From CAVSUZ01 sp963791885 (GTDB taxonomy: Bacteria > Pseudomonadota > Alphaproteobacteria > Acetobacterales > Acetobacteraceae): DNA of 64,000 bases. This document shows positions 36,621 through 45,469 of the stretch, in pieces. Both the position numbers and the translations under genes were made by a program. The stretch spans positions 1,984,001-2,048,000 of the forward strand of contig CAWBUL010000005.1 of assembly GCA_963791885.1 (NCBI GenBank). The letters run 5' to 3'. The notes under the pieces are model-generated. The model made no database searches. It saw nothing but the letters and a program-made list of their open reading frames with translations, and was not told the DNA's origin. How positions within the stretch are numbered: position 1 is the first letter of the stretch; each line of letters opens with the position of its first letter.

Positions 36621-37091
36621 TCACTCGCCAGGCAAAGCCCTATATAGGTGACTTTCGGAATTAGCCGGCGAGACTATGCCGCATTGGCCGCGGTTCGCCC
36701 CCTGAGCGACGAACACGGTTCTGCCGGTTGACGATCCAGGTCCGCCAGTACCAACCGATGCGTGCTGTGAATCAGGATCCGGCTGGTTCAGCCACAGCCA
36801 CACGCAGCAACGACAATTGCCGTCGCACACCTCTACGACCTCGATCGGTGCGGAGCAGCCGGAAAGCCCCTCGCTCACCGCGTACGGCCCGAATTCCTGC
36901 GTCAGAGCCCGCTCGGCATGGGCGCGCACAACACCCTGACCCCGTCTGGCAAATTCAAGGAGCACCGAGATTGCTGGCCGTCGGAACGTGGGATCATCGC
37001 TATGCAGCGCCCGAACCGCTGCCATATAGACCGCGAAGTCGTCCTGCTGAGTGGACATCGGACTTTTATCGAACAAAAAAGATGCTGACAT
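36621..37091 (-). CDS. Cys-rich island protein, paralogue 1
   Basis: 156 aa (or 145 from MSTQQDDF at 37058). Shared core with the gene at 39192: TFRRPAISVLLEFARRGQGV then AERALTQEFGPYAVSEGL, and a Cys cluster GCSAPIEVVEVCDGNCRCCV with C-x9-C-x3-C-x1-CC. The C-terminal about 50 residues (after WLWLNQPDP) are unique. Convergent to the acyltransferase region. The cluster could hold a metal; function unknown. Confidence 0.6.
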   Translation of the reverse strand: MSASFLFDKSPMSTQQDDFAVYMAAVRALHSDDPTFRRPAISVLLEFARRGQGVVRAHAERALTQEFGPYAVSEGLSGCSAPIEVVEVCDGNCRCCVWLWLNQPDPDSQHASVGTGGPGSSTGRTVFVAQGANRGQCGIVSPANSESHLYRALPGE

Positions 37092-37452
37092 TCATGGTGC
37101 GTCCGGTTGTTCGACGGTATTCACATCGGCGGGAACAAGACGTTGATGGCGCCGGTGTAAGACGGCGTGCGTTGCTCCGCGGTCTGAAGCGGGTTGCCGT
37201 TCGGTTTCGCCTTCCCAGCGATCAGCCTCGCACCCCGCCCGTTCCGCTATCAAATTATTCAGAAGAGATTCGATAGTCGTGAAGAGGTTCGATAATCGTT
37301 CTGAATAGTTCTATTTGACGCACGCGGCGTCACGCGGGTAACCGAAACACGCGAATCTGAAGGCGGTTTCCTGGCCGCCGATCAACGACACTCATTGCTG
37401 GGGTGACGGAAGCGAGAACGCTCTCGTTTCCGCGAAAAGAAGGGGTAAACCT
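37092..37452. other. Intergenic region upstream of the acyltransferase
   Basis: Holds the 19-bp tandem repeat at 37262-37299 and no supported gene. It probably contains the acyltransferase promoter. Confidence 0.4.
37262..37299. promoter_or_regulatory. 19-bp tandem repeat upstream of the acyltransferase
   Basis: GAAGAGATTCGATAGTCGT is followed directly by GAAGAGGTTCGATAATCGT (17 of 19 identical), about 150 bp before the start codon. A 19-bp period puts the two units on nearly the same helix face, as for tandem regulator sites. Confidence 0.45.
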
Positions 37453-38136
37453 ATGGAGGTGGATCGCAGCACCGAAGCGATTGGTGCTACCCTCGATGAT
37501 TTCGTAACAGAAACGGCGGTGGGAGCCGGATCTCTCGATGAGGTATTCCGCCTCCGATATCAGATTTATTGCGTTGAACGCGGTTTCGAACCAGGACTCA
37601 ATGGGCGCGAGAAGGATCGGTTCGATGCGCTCTCGAAGCACGTCCTGCTACGTCACCGTCCGACCGGGCTGGCGATCGGCACAGTTCGGCTTGTTATCCC
37701 GCGTCTTGGCGGCCCCGGGGCGGCTCTGCCGATGGAAGAGATCGCTAATCCGCCCCTCCTGCGCACGCTGCCGCGTTTGCGCATTGCCGAGGTGTCGCGA
37801 TTCGCGCTGTCCAAGCAACTGCGTGCGGTCAGTGCGTGCACGGGCAGCCTCGCGCGCCTGGCCCTGGTGCGTGGGATCGTTCAGCTCAGCGCCAGCACGA
37901 GACTGACCCACTGGTGCGGGCTGATGGAACCAAAGCTGTTGCGGCTGCTGGGCACATCCGGTATCCACTTCATGCCCATGGCGGGACTGGTTGAGCATCA
38001 CGGGCTTCGCCAGCCCTCTGTCGTCGGACTCCCCGAGATGCTGGAACGGGTGTACCGCGAAAAATCCGCCGTTTGGGAGTTTATTACTGATGGCGGTATG
38101 TTCTGGCGAGCTGGGCGGGCGCCTTACGCGGCATAG
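37453..38136 (+). CDS. PEP-CTERM/exosortase-associated acyltransferase
   Basis: 227 aa. LDEVFRLRYQIYCVERGFEP and ALSKHVLLRHRPTGLAIGTV then RLVIPRL form the GNAT-like fold related to acyl-homoserine-lactone synthases; LRIAEVSRFALSKQLR carries the EVSRFA motif. This pattern matches the acyltransferase family found with exosortase/PEP-CTERM systems. The acyl product is unknown. A PEP-CTERM protein at 33.9 kb (and one at 62 kb) are possible partners. Start ATG has a weak upstream GGGGTAAAC. Confidence 0.85.
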   Translation: MEVDRSTEAIGATLDDFVTETAVGAGSLDEVFRLRYQIYCVERGFEPGLNGREKDRFDALSKHVLLRHRPTGLAIGTVRLVIPRLGGPGAALPMEEIANPPLLRTLPRLRIAEVSRFALSKQLRAVSACTGSLARLALVRGIVQLSASTRLTHWCGLMEPKLLRLLGTSGIHFMPMAGLVEHHGLRQPSVVGLPEMLERVYREKSAVWEFITDGGMFWRAGRAPYAA

Positions 38137-38346
38137 GCGCGCTCAGCCAATTCGGATTGATGATGAACGGTTGCCGTGCGGCCTTGGCGCCCGTCCACTC
38201 GTAGAAGCTGCTAGCGGGATAATGCAGCACAAAGCGATGGTTGGTCGATGGCTCGCTTCATTTTTGGGCTTTCCCTGTTCAAACTGACGCACTGCGGGGG
38301 GCTGCATCCGCTGGCGCTTCCGTGCGATGTGTGTGCAAATTGTGCG

Positions 38347-38993
38347 ATGCGTTCAACGTTCTTCCTCGTGCTCCTTTTCTTGGTGTCCGTAACGGCGCAC
38401 GCAGCTTCGCCGCAGGGCGACTCGCCGGCGGCACTTTGCGAGCGGACGATTGAGAGAGCCGAAATCAACGGGAGTACCCCGCGCGGGATACTTGCAGCGA
38501 TCGGTCAGGTCGAGAGCGGGCGGCCAGACCCGCAGACGGGCGCCATGCGCCCTGGCCTTGGACCATCGACGCCGGTGGGGCGGGTCGATTCTTCGCGACC
38601 AAAGCGCAGGCTATCGCTGCTGTGGTCGCGTTGCAGGCGGACGGCGTGCGCTCGATCGATGTAGGCTGCATGCAGGTGAATCTGATGGATCACCCGGATG
38701 CGTTCGCGTCGCTCGATCAAGCATTCGATCCGGGTTCGAACACGATTTATGCAGTGCGCTTTCTCAATGCGCTTTATCGCAGCACTGGAAGTTGGCTCAA
38801 CGCGATCGCGGCTTACCACTCCCAGTCGCCGGAGATCGCGGCGGATTATCGGCGGCGTGTGCTGGTATCCTGGCAACAGCATCTGGCGGCGCCTGTCGCC
38901 GGCGGGCACCTGATCTACGCCGACAGCGGTTTGATCTACGGTGCGTTCGGTACAACCGGTCGCATCTACGGTGTCATTCTGCCGGGACCGTGA
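38347..38993 (+). pseudogene. Lytic transglycosylase (conjugation-type), one-base frameshift
   Basis: Signal peptide (MRSTFFLVLLFLVSVTAHAA), then ALCERTIERAEINGSTPRGI then LAAIGQVESGRPD, the catalytic Glu in QVESG. One base is missing near 38551 (CGCCCTGG for CGCCCCTGG), after which the frame continues with WTIDAGGAGRFFATKAQAIA, SIDVGCMQVNLMDHPDAFAS and LNAIAAYHSQSPE to the stop at 38993. Such soluble SLT enzymes usually open the wall for conjugation or secretion machineries, and it is the only transfer-related gene left in the island. Confidence 0.85.
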
Positions 38994-39191
38994 AGGGGTT
39001 TCGGCGCCAGCCCCTGCGCCGACGCGACTGATAGGCTCTGGCGCGAGATGGTTCGGCAGGCAAGCAGCAAAGGCTGATGCAGAGGTTGTAGTGCTGTGCG
39101 CGGCGGGTGAGATTGCGAGGGTGACGCTGGCGATGGAAAGATAAGCAGCAGTGGCGGCTTGAAGGCCCGCCCATGTGCTCGGGGATGTGGC

Positions 39192-39560
39192 CTACAGGAA
39201 GCCCGGCACCACACCCGTGAAGGTCGGGACAGCGGCCGGGGTGTGCTCCGACACCGGTTGCGGATCGAGCCACAGCCACGCACATGACCGGCAGTCACCA
39301 TTGCACTCCTCGACCACTTGGATTGGCGCCGCGCAAGCCGGCAGCCCCTCGTCCACCGAGTACGGACCGAACTCCTCAATCAGCGCCCGTTCGGCGCTAT
39401 GGCGGATCGCTCCATGGCTGTGGCGGGCGAGTTCCAGCAGCGTCGTGATTGCCGGCCGGCGCACTGCCGGGATATCGCTGCGCAGTGCACAGGCCGCCGC
39501 GAAGTAGCCGGTAACGTCTTCCGAGGAGGGCACGGTCGCGACCCTGAGTGATGGAGCCAA
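39192..39560 (-). CDS. Cys-rich island protein, paralogue 2
   Basis: 122 aa. AVRRPAITTLLELARHSHGA, AERALIEEFGPYSVDEGLPA and Cys cluster ACAAPIQVVEECNGDCRSCA match paralogue 1 (36621). Cys spacing differs only at the third and fourth (CRSC against CRCC). C-terminus short and unique. The two flank the acyltransferase and lytic transglycosylase genes. Confidence 0.6.
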   Translation of the reverse strand: MAPSLRVATVPSSEDVTGYFAAACALRSDIPAVRRPAITTLLELARHSHGAIRHSAERALIEEFGPYSVDEGLPACAAPIQVVEECNGDCRSCAWLWLDPQPVSEHTPAAVPTFTGVVPGFL

Positions 39561-39758
39561 TATGAGACCGGAACCTGTAACTGGACGATACGAAGCACTT
39601 CACACCCTCTCCAAACGCGATACAACTGAAGCGTGTAGACATTTGACAACAACACCGCAATTTCACGTGACAAGTGACCGGAACTGCTAGGCAATTTTTC
39701 GGTATCATGTAGCAACGACCACCAACCGAAACACACCCGCGCGCTCTGATCCGCTAAG

Positions 39759-39796
39759 AAAAAGCGCCCCGGAAGGAGGTCAATCCAACGGGGCGC
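39759..39796 (-). terminator. Rho-independent terminator (minus strand)
   Basis: On the minus strand GCGCCCC pairs with GGGGCGC around a 19-nt loop and is followed by TTTTTC. It would end minus-strand transcripts of the gene at 39978-40238. Confidence 0.6.
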
Positions 39797-39809
39797 AGTT
39801 GGGATCGTT

Positions 39810-40028
39810 GTGGCCGAGGGATACCTGAATGCCAACTCGGCCCTAGGTCAGAATATGCCGGAACCGGAACTAGTCAAGTTACGTCGTCGCCAGCGTAACG
39901 CTGTGCGGCAGATCGAAAAGCTGGAAGCTACCCTCCTCGAGTACCGCGCCAAACTCGCCGCGCATCGCCCCGAGCGGTCAGCCATCGTTGATCGTTTGGA
40001 AGATTGGCAAATCGGACTCAGGCGCTAG
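39810..40028 (+). CDS. Small coiled-coil hypothetical protein
   Basis: 72 aa from GTG (or 57 from ATG 39855). ELVKLRRRQRNAVRQIEKLE then ATLLEYRAKLAAHRPERS is a predicted coiled coil. Its 3' end overlaps the convergent gene at 39978 by about 50 bp, so one of the two may not be real. Confidence 0.4.
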   Translation: MAEGYLNANSALGQNMPEPELVKLRRRQRNAVRQIEKLEATLLEYRAKLAAHRPERSAIVDRLEDWQIGLRR

Positions 40029-40238
40029 ACGTCGCGCTGTCTGCCGCAGTCTCCTTCCAAAAAGCCTAACGGCGTCCGCTGGCGTGAGGCTGGCGCCCCA
40101 ACGTTCAACATCTCCTGCGAACACCTGGGCATCTTCGGCCAACACCAGTGCGAAATCGTAGAGCTGCGGTGCCGAGCGCGATCGTTCGGGCACAACAAGG
40201 TTAGAGCCAATTTCGATAAAGTCGGCCTGATCGGACAT
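39978..40238 (-). CDS. Small hypothetical protein
   Basis: 86 aa. MSDQADFIEIGSNLVVPERS then APQLYDFALVLAEDAQVFAG. A terminator lies downstream on the same strand. Unknown family. Confidence 0.45.
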   Translation of the reverse strand: MSDQADFIEIGSNLVVPERSRSAPQLYDFALVLAEDAQVFAGDVERWGASLTPADAVRLFGRRLRQTARRLAPESDLPIFQTINDG

Positions 40239-40730
40239 CCCTGATTTCCCGGTTGGCCGATTTTTGGCGACGGCGCTGGTCGAGCGCTCAATACCTGAAC
40301 AAACTACAAAAGATTGGTTGACGATCCGTGAATATAGCTCATCCGCGCTGTGCAGCGCGGACCTGCGTTCTTTGTATGCTCGGAGCTGCGGACGTGATTA
40401 GCTGTGGCGAACTTCCTGCGCACGTAGTCGGCGGCGATTTACCTTGCTCCGCATCGGCACCCGGTGATGGAGAGCGGAGCGACCGAAAGACGTAAGCCGG
40501 ACCGCCCCGACACCCGGGCGCGTTCCCTCGAATGCTGCGAAGTCATTCTGAACCAGCGCGCAAATGTCGGGATCGCGCTCCAGGGGCGCGTATGAACTGG
40601 AGATGGTGCGCGATGGTGCGCGATCCACTCCATTACGCTTTTAACGCGGGCGGGGTGGAGCCTCTTTTAATAATTAGGACTGCAATGCAGTGGTACGCGC
40701 ACCACTGCGGACCAGACGGCGGATAGGTCA
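40239..40730. other. No confident gene
   Basis: A minus-strand frame at about 40398-40628 ends APLERDPDICALVQNDFAAF then ...LHHRVPMRSKVNRRRLRAQE; it looks partly coding, but start and family are unclear. Confidence 0.3.
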
Positions 40731-42224
40731 TCATGAAATCCAATCGTCGCGCCAATCGTCGTCAGGGAAGCGCCTTGGAGGAGGCCCATCCGGTTCCGGT
40801 ATCGCCGCAGTAGATTCACGGATAAGTCGGATTCCTTGGTACTTCCGCACCCTCTCCCCTTCTGCACGCGGATAGGTGCTTTTCAGGTCAGGCACTGCGG
40901 CGCGCAGATCGCGGCCGAACGACTGCACGGTACCGGTACGATCGCGGTGCTGTTCCTGACACCACTTCACCCAGGCGCCGAAGAGCTTGTCGCATTCCAC
41001 CGCGTGCGCCGGCCTGACCTCACACCTGTCGCGTAGGAAGGCACCGATCGGGCTGGCGAGGTCTTCCATCTCGCGCACCGTCTGGTCACTGGACGGCGGT
41101 TGGACGAAGTGCCCGCGCTGTGTCAGCCGGTCATATCCGGTGAGACTCCAACGTAGGATTCCAGGCAATTCGGCCAGCAACTTGTTAGTCAGCCCAGTGT
41201 CCTCCCTCCCGTAGAATGAGACGGTCATCACCAGGATAATGAACCGGCCGGCAAGCGCGCCACTCGCATCGGTCAGTCGAGGCAGTTCGTTCGTTAGGAT
41301 CAGGAACCGCGTCGGCAGCCGGCCAGTCCAGGCTTCGCGGTGCTTGCGATCGATGGTGATTGCATCCTCGCCCGTGATGGCGAGCAATCGTTCCACCACG
41401 GTGCTGGCGTCGCTGCGTCCGCTCAAGCGAGCGTCGGATATGATGGCCAGCGGCTTGCCTATCAGCGGCGCGAGGCCGAAGTTCTGTTGCAGGCTGGATA
41501 GCGTGGGACCCGCCACGTTCTCCCTGCCCAGCAGGGCGGTCAGGATGCGGGAGATAGTGCCCTTGCCGCTGCGGCGGGGGCCGATCAGCAGGAACGCTTT
41601 TTGCTGCGACGTGTCGGTGGTCAAGAGCAGACCGAACAACTCCTGAAGCGTGTCGATCGCGGCCTGGTCCTCGGGCCAGATTCGGGTCAGGAAACTGAGC
41701 CATTCCATCGGCTCTGGGGCAATGGCGTCGCATGGATAATCCACGGCATTCAGGCCGAAGAAGGCTGGCGTTGCAGCCATCATGGTGCGCGTCGGGAGGT
41801 GGAGCAGTCCGTTGCTGCATGCCAGGAACTCTGCGGCTGGCGCACGCTCGGTGCCGTCTAGCCATGCCGGCGCTCGGGCAACGTCGTGGAGCTGGCAGGC
41901 TGCGGCCAAAGCCTCCAGGACGTTCGCCACCTTGCTCTTAGTTGGCGAGAACGGGACTTCCTCGCCTTTCACTGTCTGCACGGCACCGTCTAGGAAGTTA
42001 TAGACTGTGGCACGAATTTCCTCGGTCGCAGTCTCCGTGTAGTGCGTCCCTGTCCATTCGTAGAACGTGCCCTGCTGATGATGCAAAGTGCGGTGCGCCC
42101 CGTTCTGGTGATCACGCCGCAATAGCTCCCGCGCGCTATCCAGTGGGGTGAGAGGGGAAAGGACAGGGGACGCCTCTGAGGGCGGCGGTATCCAGTCCCT
42201 TCGGGCCAAGTCCCCATCCATCAT
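40731..42224 (-). CDS. D5/P4-type superfamily 3 helicase (replication protein)
   Basis: 497 aa. A D5_N-like region (about 85-190: YNFLDGAVQTVK, LACSNGLLHLPTR) precedes the SF3 ATPase: Walker A GPRRSGKGT (215-223), Walker B-like PLAIISDARLSG, sensor RFLILTNELPRL and arginine-finger region ASGALAGRFIIL. The C-terminus (FLRDRCEVRPAHAVECDKLF) is a winged-helix-like tail. These helicases unwind phage and plasmid origins. Its ATG overlaps the prim-pol stop (ATGATG), so the two proteins are translationally coupled and probably act together. Confidence 0.92.
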   Translation of the reverse strand: MMDGDLARRDWIPPPSEASPVLSPLTPLDSARELLRRDHQNGAHRTLHHQQGTFYEWTGTHYTETATEEIRATVYNFLDGAVQTVKGEEVPFSPTKSKVANVLEALAAACQLHDVARAPAWLDGTERAPAAEFLACSNGLLHLPTRTMMAATPAFFGLNAVDYPCDAIAPEPMEWLSFLTRIWPEDQAAIDTLQELFGLLLTTDTSQQKAFLLIGPRRSGKGTISRILTALLGRENVAGPTLSSLQQNFGLAPLIGKPLAIISDARLSGRSDASTVVERLLAITGEDAITIDRKHREAWTGRLPTRFLILTNELPRLTDASGALAGRFIILVMTVSFYGREDTGLTNKLLAELPGILRWSLTGYDRLTQRGHFVQPPSSDQTVREMEDLASPIGAFLRDRCEVRPAHAVECDKLFGAWVKWCQEQHRDRTGTVQSFGRDLRAAVPDLKSTYPRAEGERVRKYQGIRLIRESTAAIPEPDGPPPRRFPDDDWRDDWIS

Positions 42225-42486
42225 GCCGCATTCCTCAGCGGCTTCTGGCGGCCATTGGCGATGCCCCAGGCGATGGTTTCAGCGACGCGGCTCCAGCCGT
42301 CTCCTGCGGCGTCTGTGAGCCATTTTGCGATGTCTTTGTCGGGGAAGCCGTGACCGGCAAGGAGGCGGGCCGCGCCGCGCAACACGTCGTGGCCCGTTCC
42401 ATCAGCTGTAAGCGGTGGCACGGGGCACGTCGTTTGTGAATGTCAGCTGAGGCAAGTTTGTCGTCCTGTTGGCAGGAGCTGATGTT

Positions 42487-42897
42487 ATGGACGTGGTTAA
42501 CGACGGTTCGTCTGTGGAGCGACCGCGACGGATTGAAATTCTGAGTGGTGCGGAGCGCCGGCGCCGTTGGTCGGATGAGGCGAAGGCACGGATTGTCGCT
42601 GAGAGTGTGGTGCATGGCGCGATTGTGTCGCAGGTTGCTCGCCGTCACGATGTCCTGCCGTCACAGATCTACGCTTGGCGGAAAGCCGCCCGCGAGGGGT
42701 CTCTTGTTCTCAGTGGCGGCCCAGCCTTTGCCACGGTCGAGGCTGCCGGACCCTTGCCGCCCGAGACCAAGCCGAAGCATGCCGGTGCGGTGCCGATCAT
42801 CGAGATCGAGGCAGGCCCGATTGCGGTTTGGGTCAACGGTGGTGCTGATGCTGCACTGGTTGAGAGGATCATCCGGGCACTCAAGGCCGCTAGGTGA
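42487..42897 (+). CDS. tnpA: IS66 TnpA
   Basis: 136 aa. Helix-turn-helix RRRRWSDEAKARIVAESVVH then VSQVARRHDVLPSQIYAWRK. C-terminal region VPIIEIEAGPIAVWVNGGAD is typical. Its stop overlaps the tnpB start (4 bp). Confidence 0.93.
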   Translation: MDVVNDGSSVERPRRIEILSGAERRRRWSDEAKARIVAESVVHGAIVSQVARRHDVLPSQIYAWRKAAREGSLVLSGGPAFATVEAAGPLPPETKPKHAGAVPIIEIEAGPIAVWVNGGADAALVERIIRALKAAR

Positions 42898-43247
42898 TCT
42901 TTCCGACCGGTCCTGTTCGGGTGATGGTTGCGGTCCAACCCGTCGACTTCCGTAAAGGCATTGATGGCCTGGCTGCCATCGTCAAAGAGGAACTGGGCAC
43001 CGATCCTTATTCGGGCGTTGTTTACGTCTTCAGGGCGCGCCGCGCGGACAGGATCAAGATGATCTTCTGGGACGGCACGGGCGTGGTGTTGATCTCCAAG
43101 CGTCTGGAGGACGGCAAGTTCCGCTGGCCTCGGATTGAGGCAGGCGTGATGCGTCTGTCACCGGCACAATTGACCACGTTATTCGAAGGTCTCGATTGGA
43201 CCCGCGTGCATGTCCGGCGTGTGCGTGCGCCGCAGGAAGTGCTGTGA
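42894..43247 (+). CDS. tnpB: IS66 TnpB (Orf2)
   Basis: 117 aa. PVRVMVAVQPVDFRKGIDGL and IKMIFWDGTGVVLISKRLED are the family signature. GTG/ATG start within the tnpA end, translational coupling. Confidence 0.95.
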   Translation: MIFPTGPVRVMVAVQPVDFRKGIDGLAAIVKEELGTDPYSGVVYVFRARRADRIKMIFWDGTGVVLISKRLEDGKFRWPRIEAGVMRLSPAQLTTLFEGLDWTRVHVRRVRAPQEVL

Positions 43248-43314
43248 TCGCTCGATGCTCACACACGATATTGGTGATCACAAATCGGTCGGAATGTGAT
43301 TCACTCGAGTCGCC

Positions 43315-44856
43315 ATGGATGCCGCTCTGCCGCAAAATCTTGCTGAGGCTCATGCGCTGATCGAGCGCCTGACGGCAAGTCTGGCCGAGAAGGAAGTAGC
43401 GCTATCGCATCGTGACGAAGAGATCGAGCGGCTTGAGCGCATCCTCGATAAATATATTCGCCGTCAGTATGGCAAGAGTTCGGAACAGCTTCCGCCAGAG
43501 CAGATGGCGCTTGGCCTTGAGGATCTCGAGACGGGAATTGCCGCGGCAAAGGCCAAGGCGGAGAGCCAGGACGCGACGCGTGTCAGACGCCACGGCGTCA
43601 AGCGCGGTGATCTGCCTGATCATTTGCCGCGCGTCGAAATCGTCATCGAGCCCGAGATCCAGATCTGCCCCTGCTGCGGTGGAGCATTGCATGTCATCGG
43701 TGAGGACAAATCGGAGCGCCTTGACGTTATCCCTGCCCAGCATCGTGTCCTCGTGACCCGTCGGCCGAAATATGGCTGCCGCTCGTGTCGCGAGGGCGTT
43801 AGCCAGGCACCGACGCCGCCGCATATCATCGAAGCTGGCCTACCCACCGAGGCGGTGCTGGCCCATGTCCTGGTCAGCAAATATGCCGACCATCTGCCGT
43901 TGTATCGCCAGCACCAGATCCTGCAGCGCCAAGGCATCAGGATCGATCGCTCCTGTCTGGCCGATTGGGTGGGGCGCAGCGCCTTTGCCTTGAGGCCGAT
44001 CGTCGCGCGCATGCTGGAGTTGCTGAAACGATCGACCAAGTTGTTCTGCGATGAAACGACGGTGCCCGTGCTCGATCCTGGGCGTGGCAAGACAAAGACC
44101 GGCTATCTGTGGGCAATCGCTCGCGACGATCGGCCATGGAACGGCCCTGATCCTCCCGGCGTCGTCTACGTTTATGCACCAGGCCGTGCTGGGGAATATG
44201 CGCGTCAGGCACTCCGCGGCTTCAAGGGCGTTCTCCAGGTGGACGGATACACCGGCTATAACGCCCTGACCGATGGCCGTCGGAAGGAAGATCCCTTGGA
44301 CCTGGCTCTTTGCTGGGCACATTGGCGAAGAGACTTCTTTGACATCAACAAGGGCGGGTCTGCGCCGATCGCTGCCGAGGTCCTGAATCGAATCGCCGCG
44401 CTTTACCAGATCGAGACCGAGCTCCGTGGTCGGAGTGCCGAGGAACGTCGTGCCGCGCGTCAGGTCAGGACCGTGCCACTCATCGACGATCTGTTCCGTT
44501 GGTTGGAGCAGAAGCTGCCGCTCCTGCCCCAGAGCGGCAAAATGGCAGAAATCATCCGCTACGGTCTCAAGCGTCGTGACGGGCTGACGCGGTTCCTCGA
44601 TGACGGCACCATCGAAATCGATAACAATACGGTCGAGCGAGCCATTCGCCCAATCACGCTGAACCGCAAGAATGCCCTGTTCGCCGGCCATGATGAGGGA
44701 GCAGCTGCCTGGGGACTGATCGCTTCGCTCGTCGAAACCTGCAAGTCGAACGGTGTCGAGCCACAGCGTTATCTGACCGATGTCCTCACCAAAATCGCCC
44801 AGCACTGGCCCATGTCAAAGCTCGACCAGCTGCTCCCCTGGGCTCACGTGGGCTGA
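43315..44856 (+). CDS. tnpC: IS66 TnpC transposase
   Basis: 513 aa. N-terminal leucine-rich helix (AHALIERLTASLAEKEVALS), Cys zinc finger ICPCCGGALHVIGEDKS with partner CRSC, then the DDE core: LFCDETTVPV, VQVDGYTGYN, NNTVERAIRPI. Complete. Confidence 0.96.
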   Translation: MDAALPQNLAEAHALIERLTASLAEKEVALSHRDEEIERLERILDKYIRRQYGKSSEQLPPEQMALGLEDLETGIAAAKAKAESQDATRVRRHGVKRGDLPDHLPRVEIVIEPEIQICPCCGGALHVIGEDKSERLDVIPAQHRVLVTRRPKYGCRSCREGVSQAPTPPHIIEAGLPTEAVLAHVLVSKYADHLPLYRQHQILQRQGIRIDRSCLADWVGRSAFALRPIVARMLELLKRSTKLFCDETTVPVLDPGRGKTKTGYLWAIARDDRPWNGPDPPGVVYVYAPGRAGEYARQALRGFKGVLQVDGYTGYNALTDGRRKEDPLDLALCWAHWRRDFFDINKGGSAPIAAEVLNRIAALYQIETELRGRSAEERRAARQVRTVPLIDDLFRWLEQKLPLLPQSGKMAEIIRYGLKRRDGLTRFLDDGTIEIDNNTVERAIRPITLNRKNALFAGHDEGAAAWGLIASLVETCKSNGVEPQRYLTDVLTKIAQHWPMSKLDQLLPWAHVG

Positions 44857-45469
44857 AGCCACCGCTTACCATCAGCTGCGGTCCGAACGCGTTGGATCGC
44901 GCGGTCACGAACAGCTTCTAGAAACTTGCTTGAGGCAGGTCCCGGGCTGACTGCGGTCGCTCTATTCGGTGCGGCGGCGGGCGGCCAGAAGAAGTCCGAT
45001 AGCCAGTGCGGCCATGGCGCAGGCGGAGCCGGATCAAGGCATTCGCATCCAGCGGCAAACCAGAAAACGATGTATCCGCCTTCGCCTCGGGAATCTATGC
45101 CGGGCACGGGTCTCCCCACGGCGTTCCGCACCCCTGCTGCATGCTGAAAAAAGAGATGCAGCCCACCACCGCGTGTTCTGTAGGTCCGCGTTATCGGAAG
45201 CCTGATCTCGTTCGCGCGCCACCAAGCGCGGGCCGTGTCGTGCTTCACGTCCACATCCAGCACGGACACACCGGAGCGCTCGCCGCAAGCTATGCCTATC
45301 AGGTGCCCAGGATGCTGACGCCACAGCACGGTGACTGCATTAGGCTCGGTGACCGCGTCCTTGAACCCGTGAGGAGTCGCTGGCTCCTTGTTGTCGCGGC
45401 AAGGGAACACCGCGTAGCCGCGATTCCGGGCGAGGTTCTGCGCGAGATAGCACGCTTCGGCGATGGCCC

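Larger units (their letters stand above)
42408..44869 (+). mobile_element. IS66-family element
   Basis: 2462 bp. Ends GTAAGCGGTGGC and its complement GCCACCGCTTAC; 8-bp target duplication CATCAGCT at 42400-42407 and 44870-44877, both as expected for IS66. Carries tnpA, tnpB and tnpC, all intact. Confidence 0.97.

Noticed and set aside
39764..39796. Perfect GGAGG near 39777 as a ribosome site
   Set aside because: No start codon follows at the right distance and it lies in the loop of a terminator hairpin; the match is likely chance.
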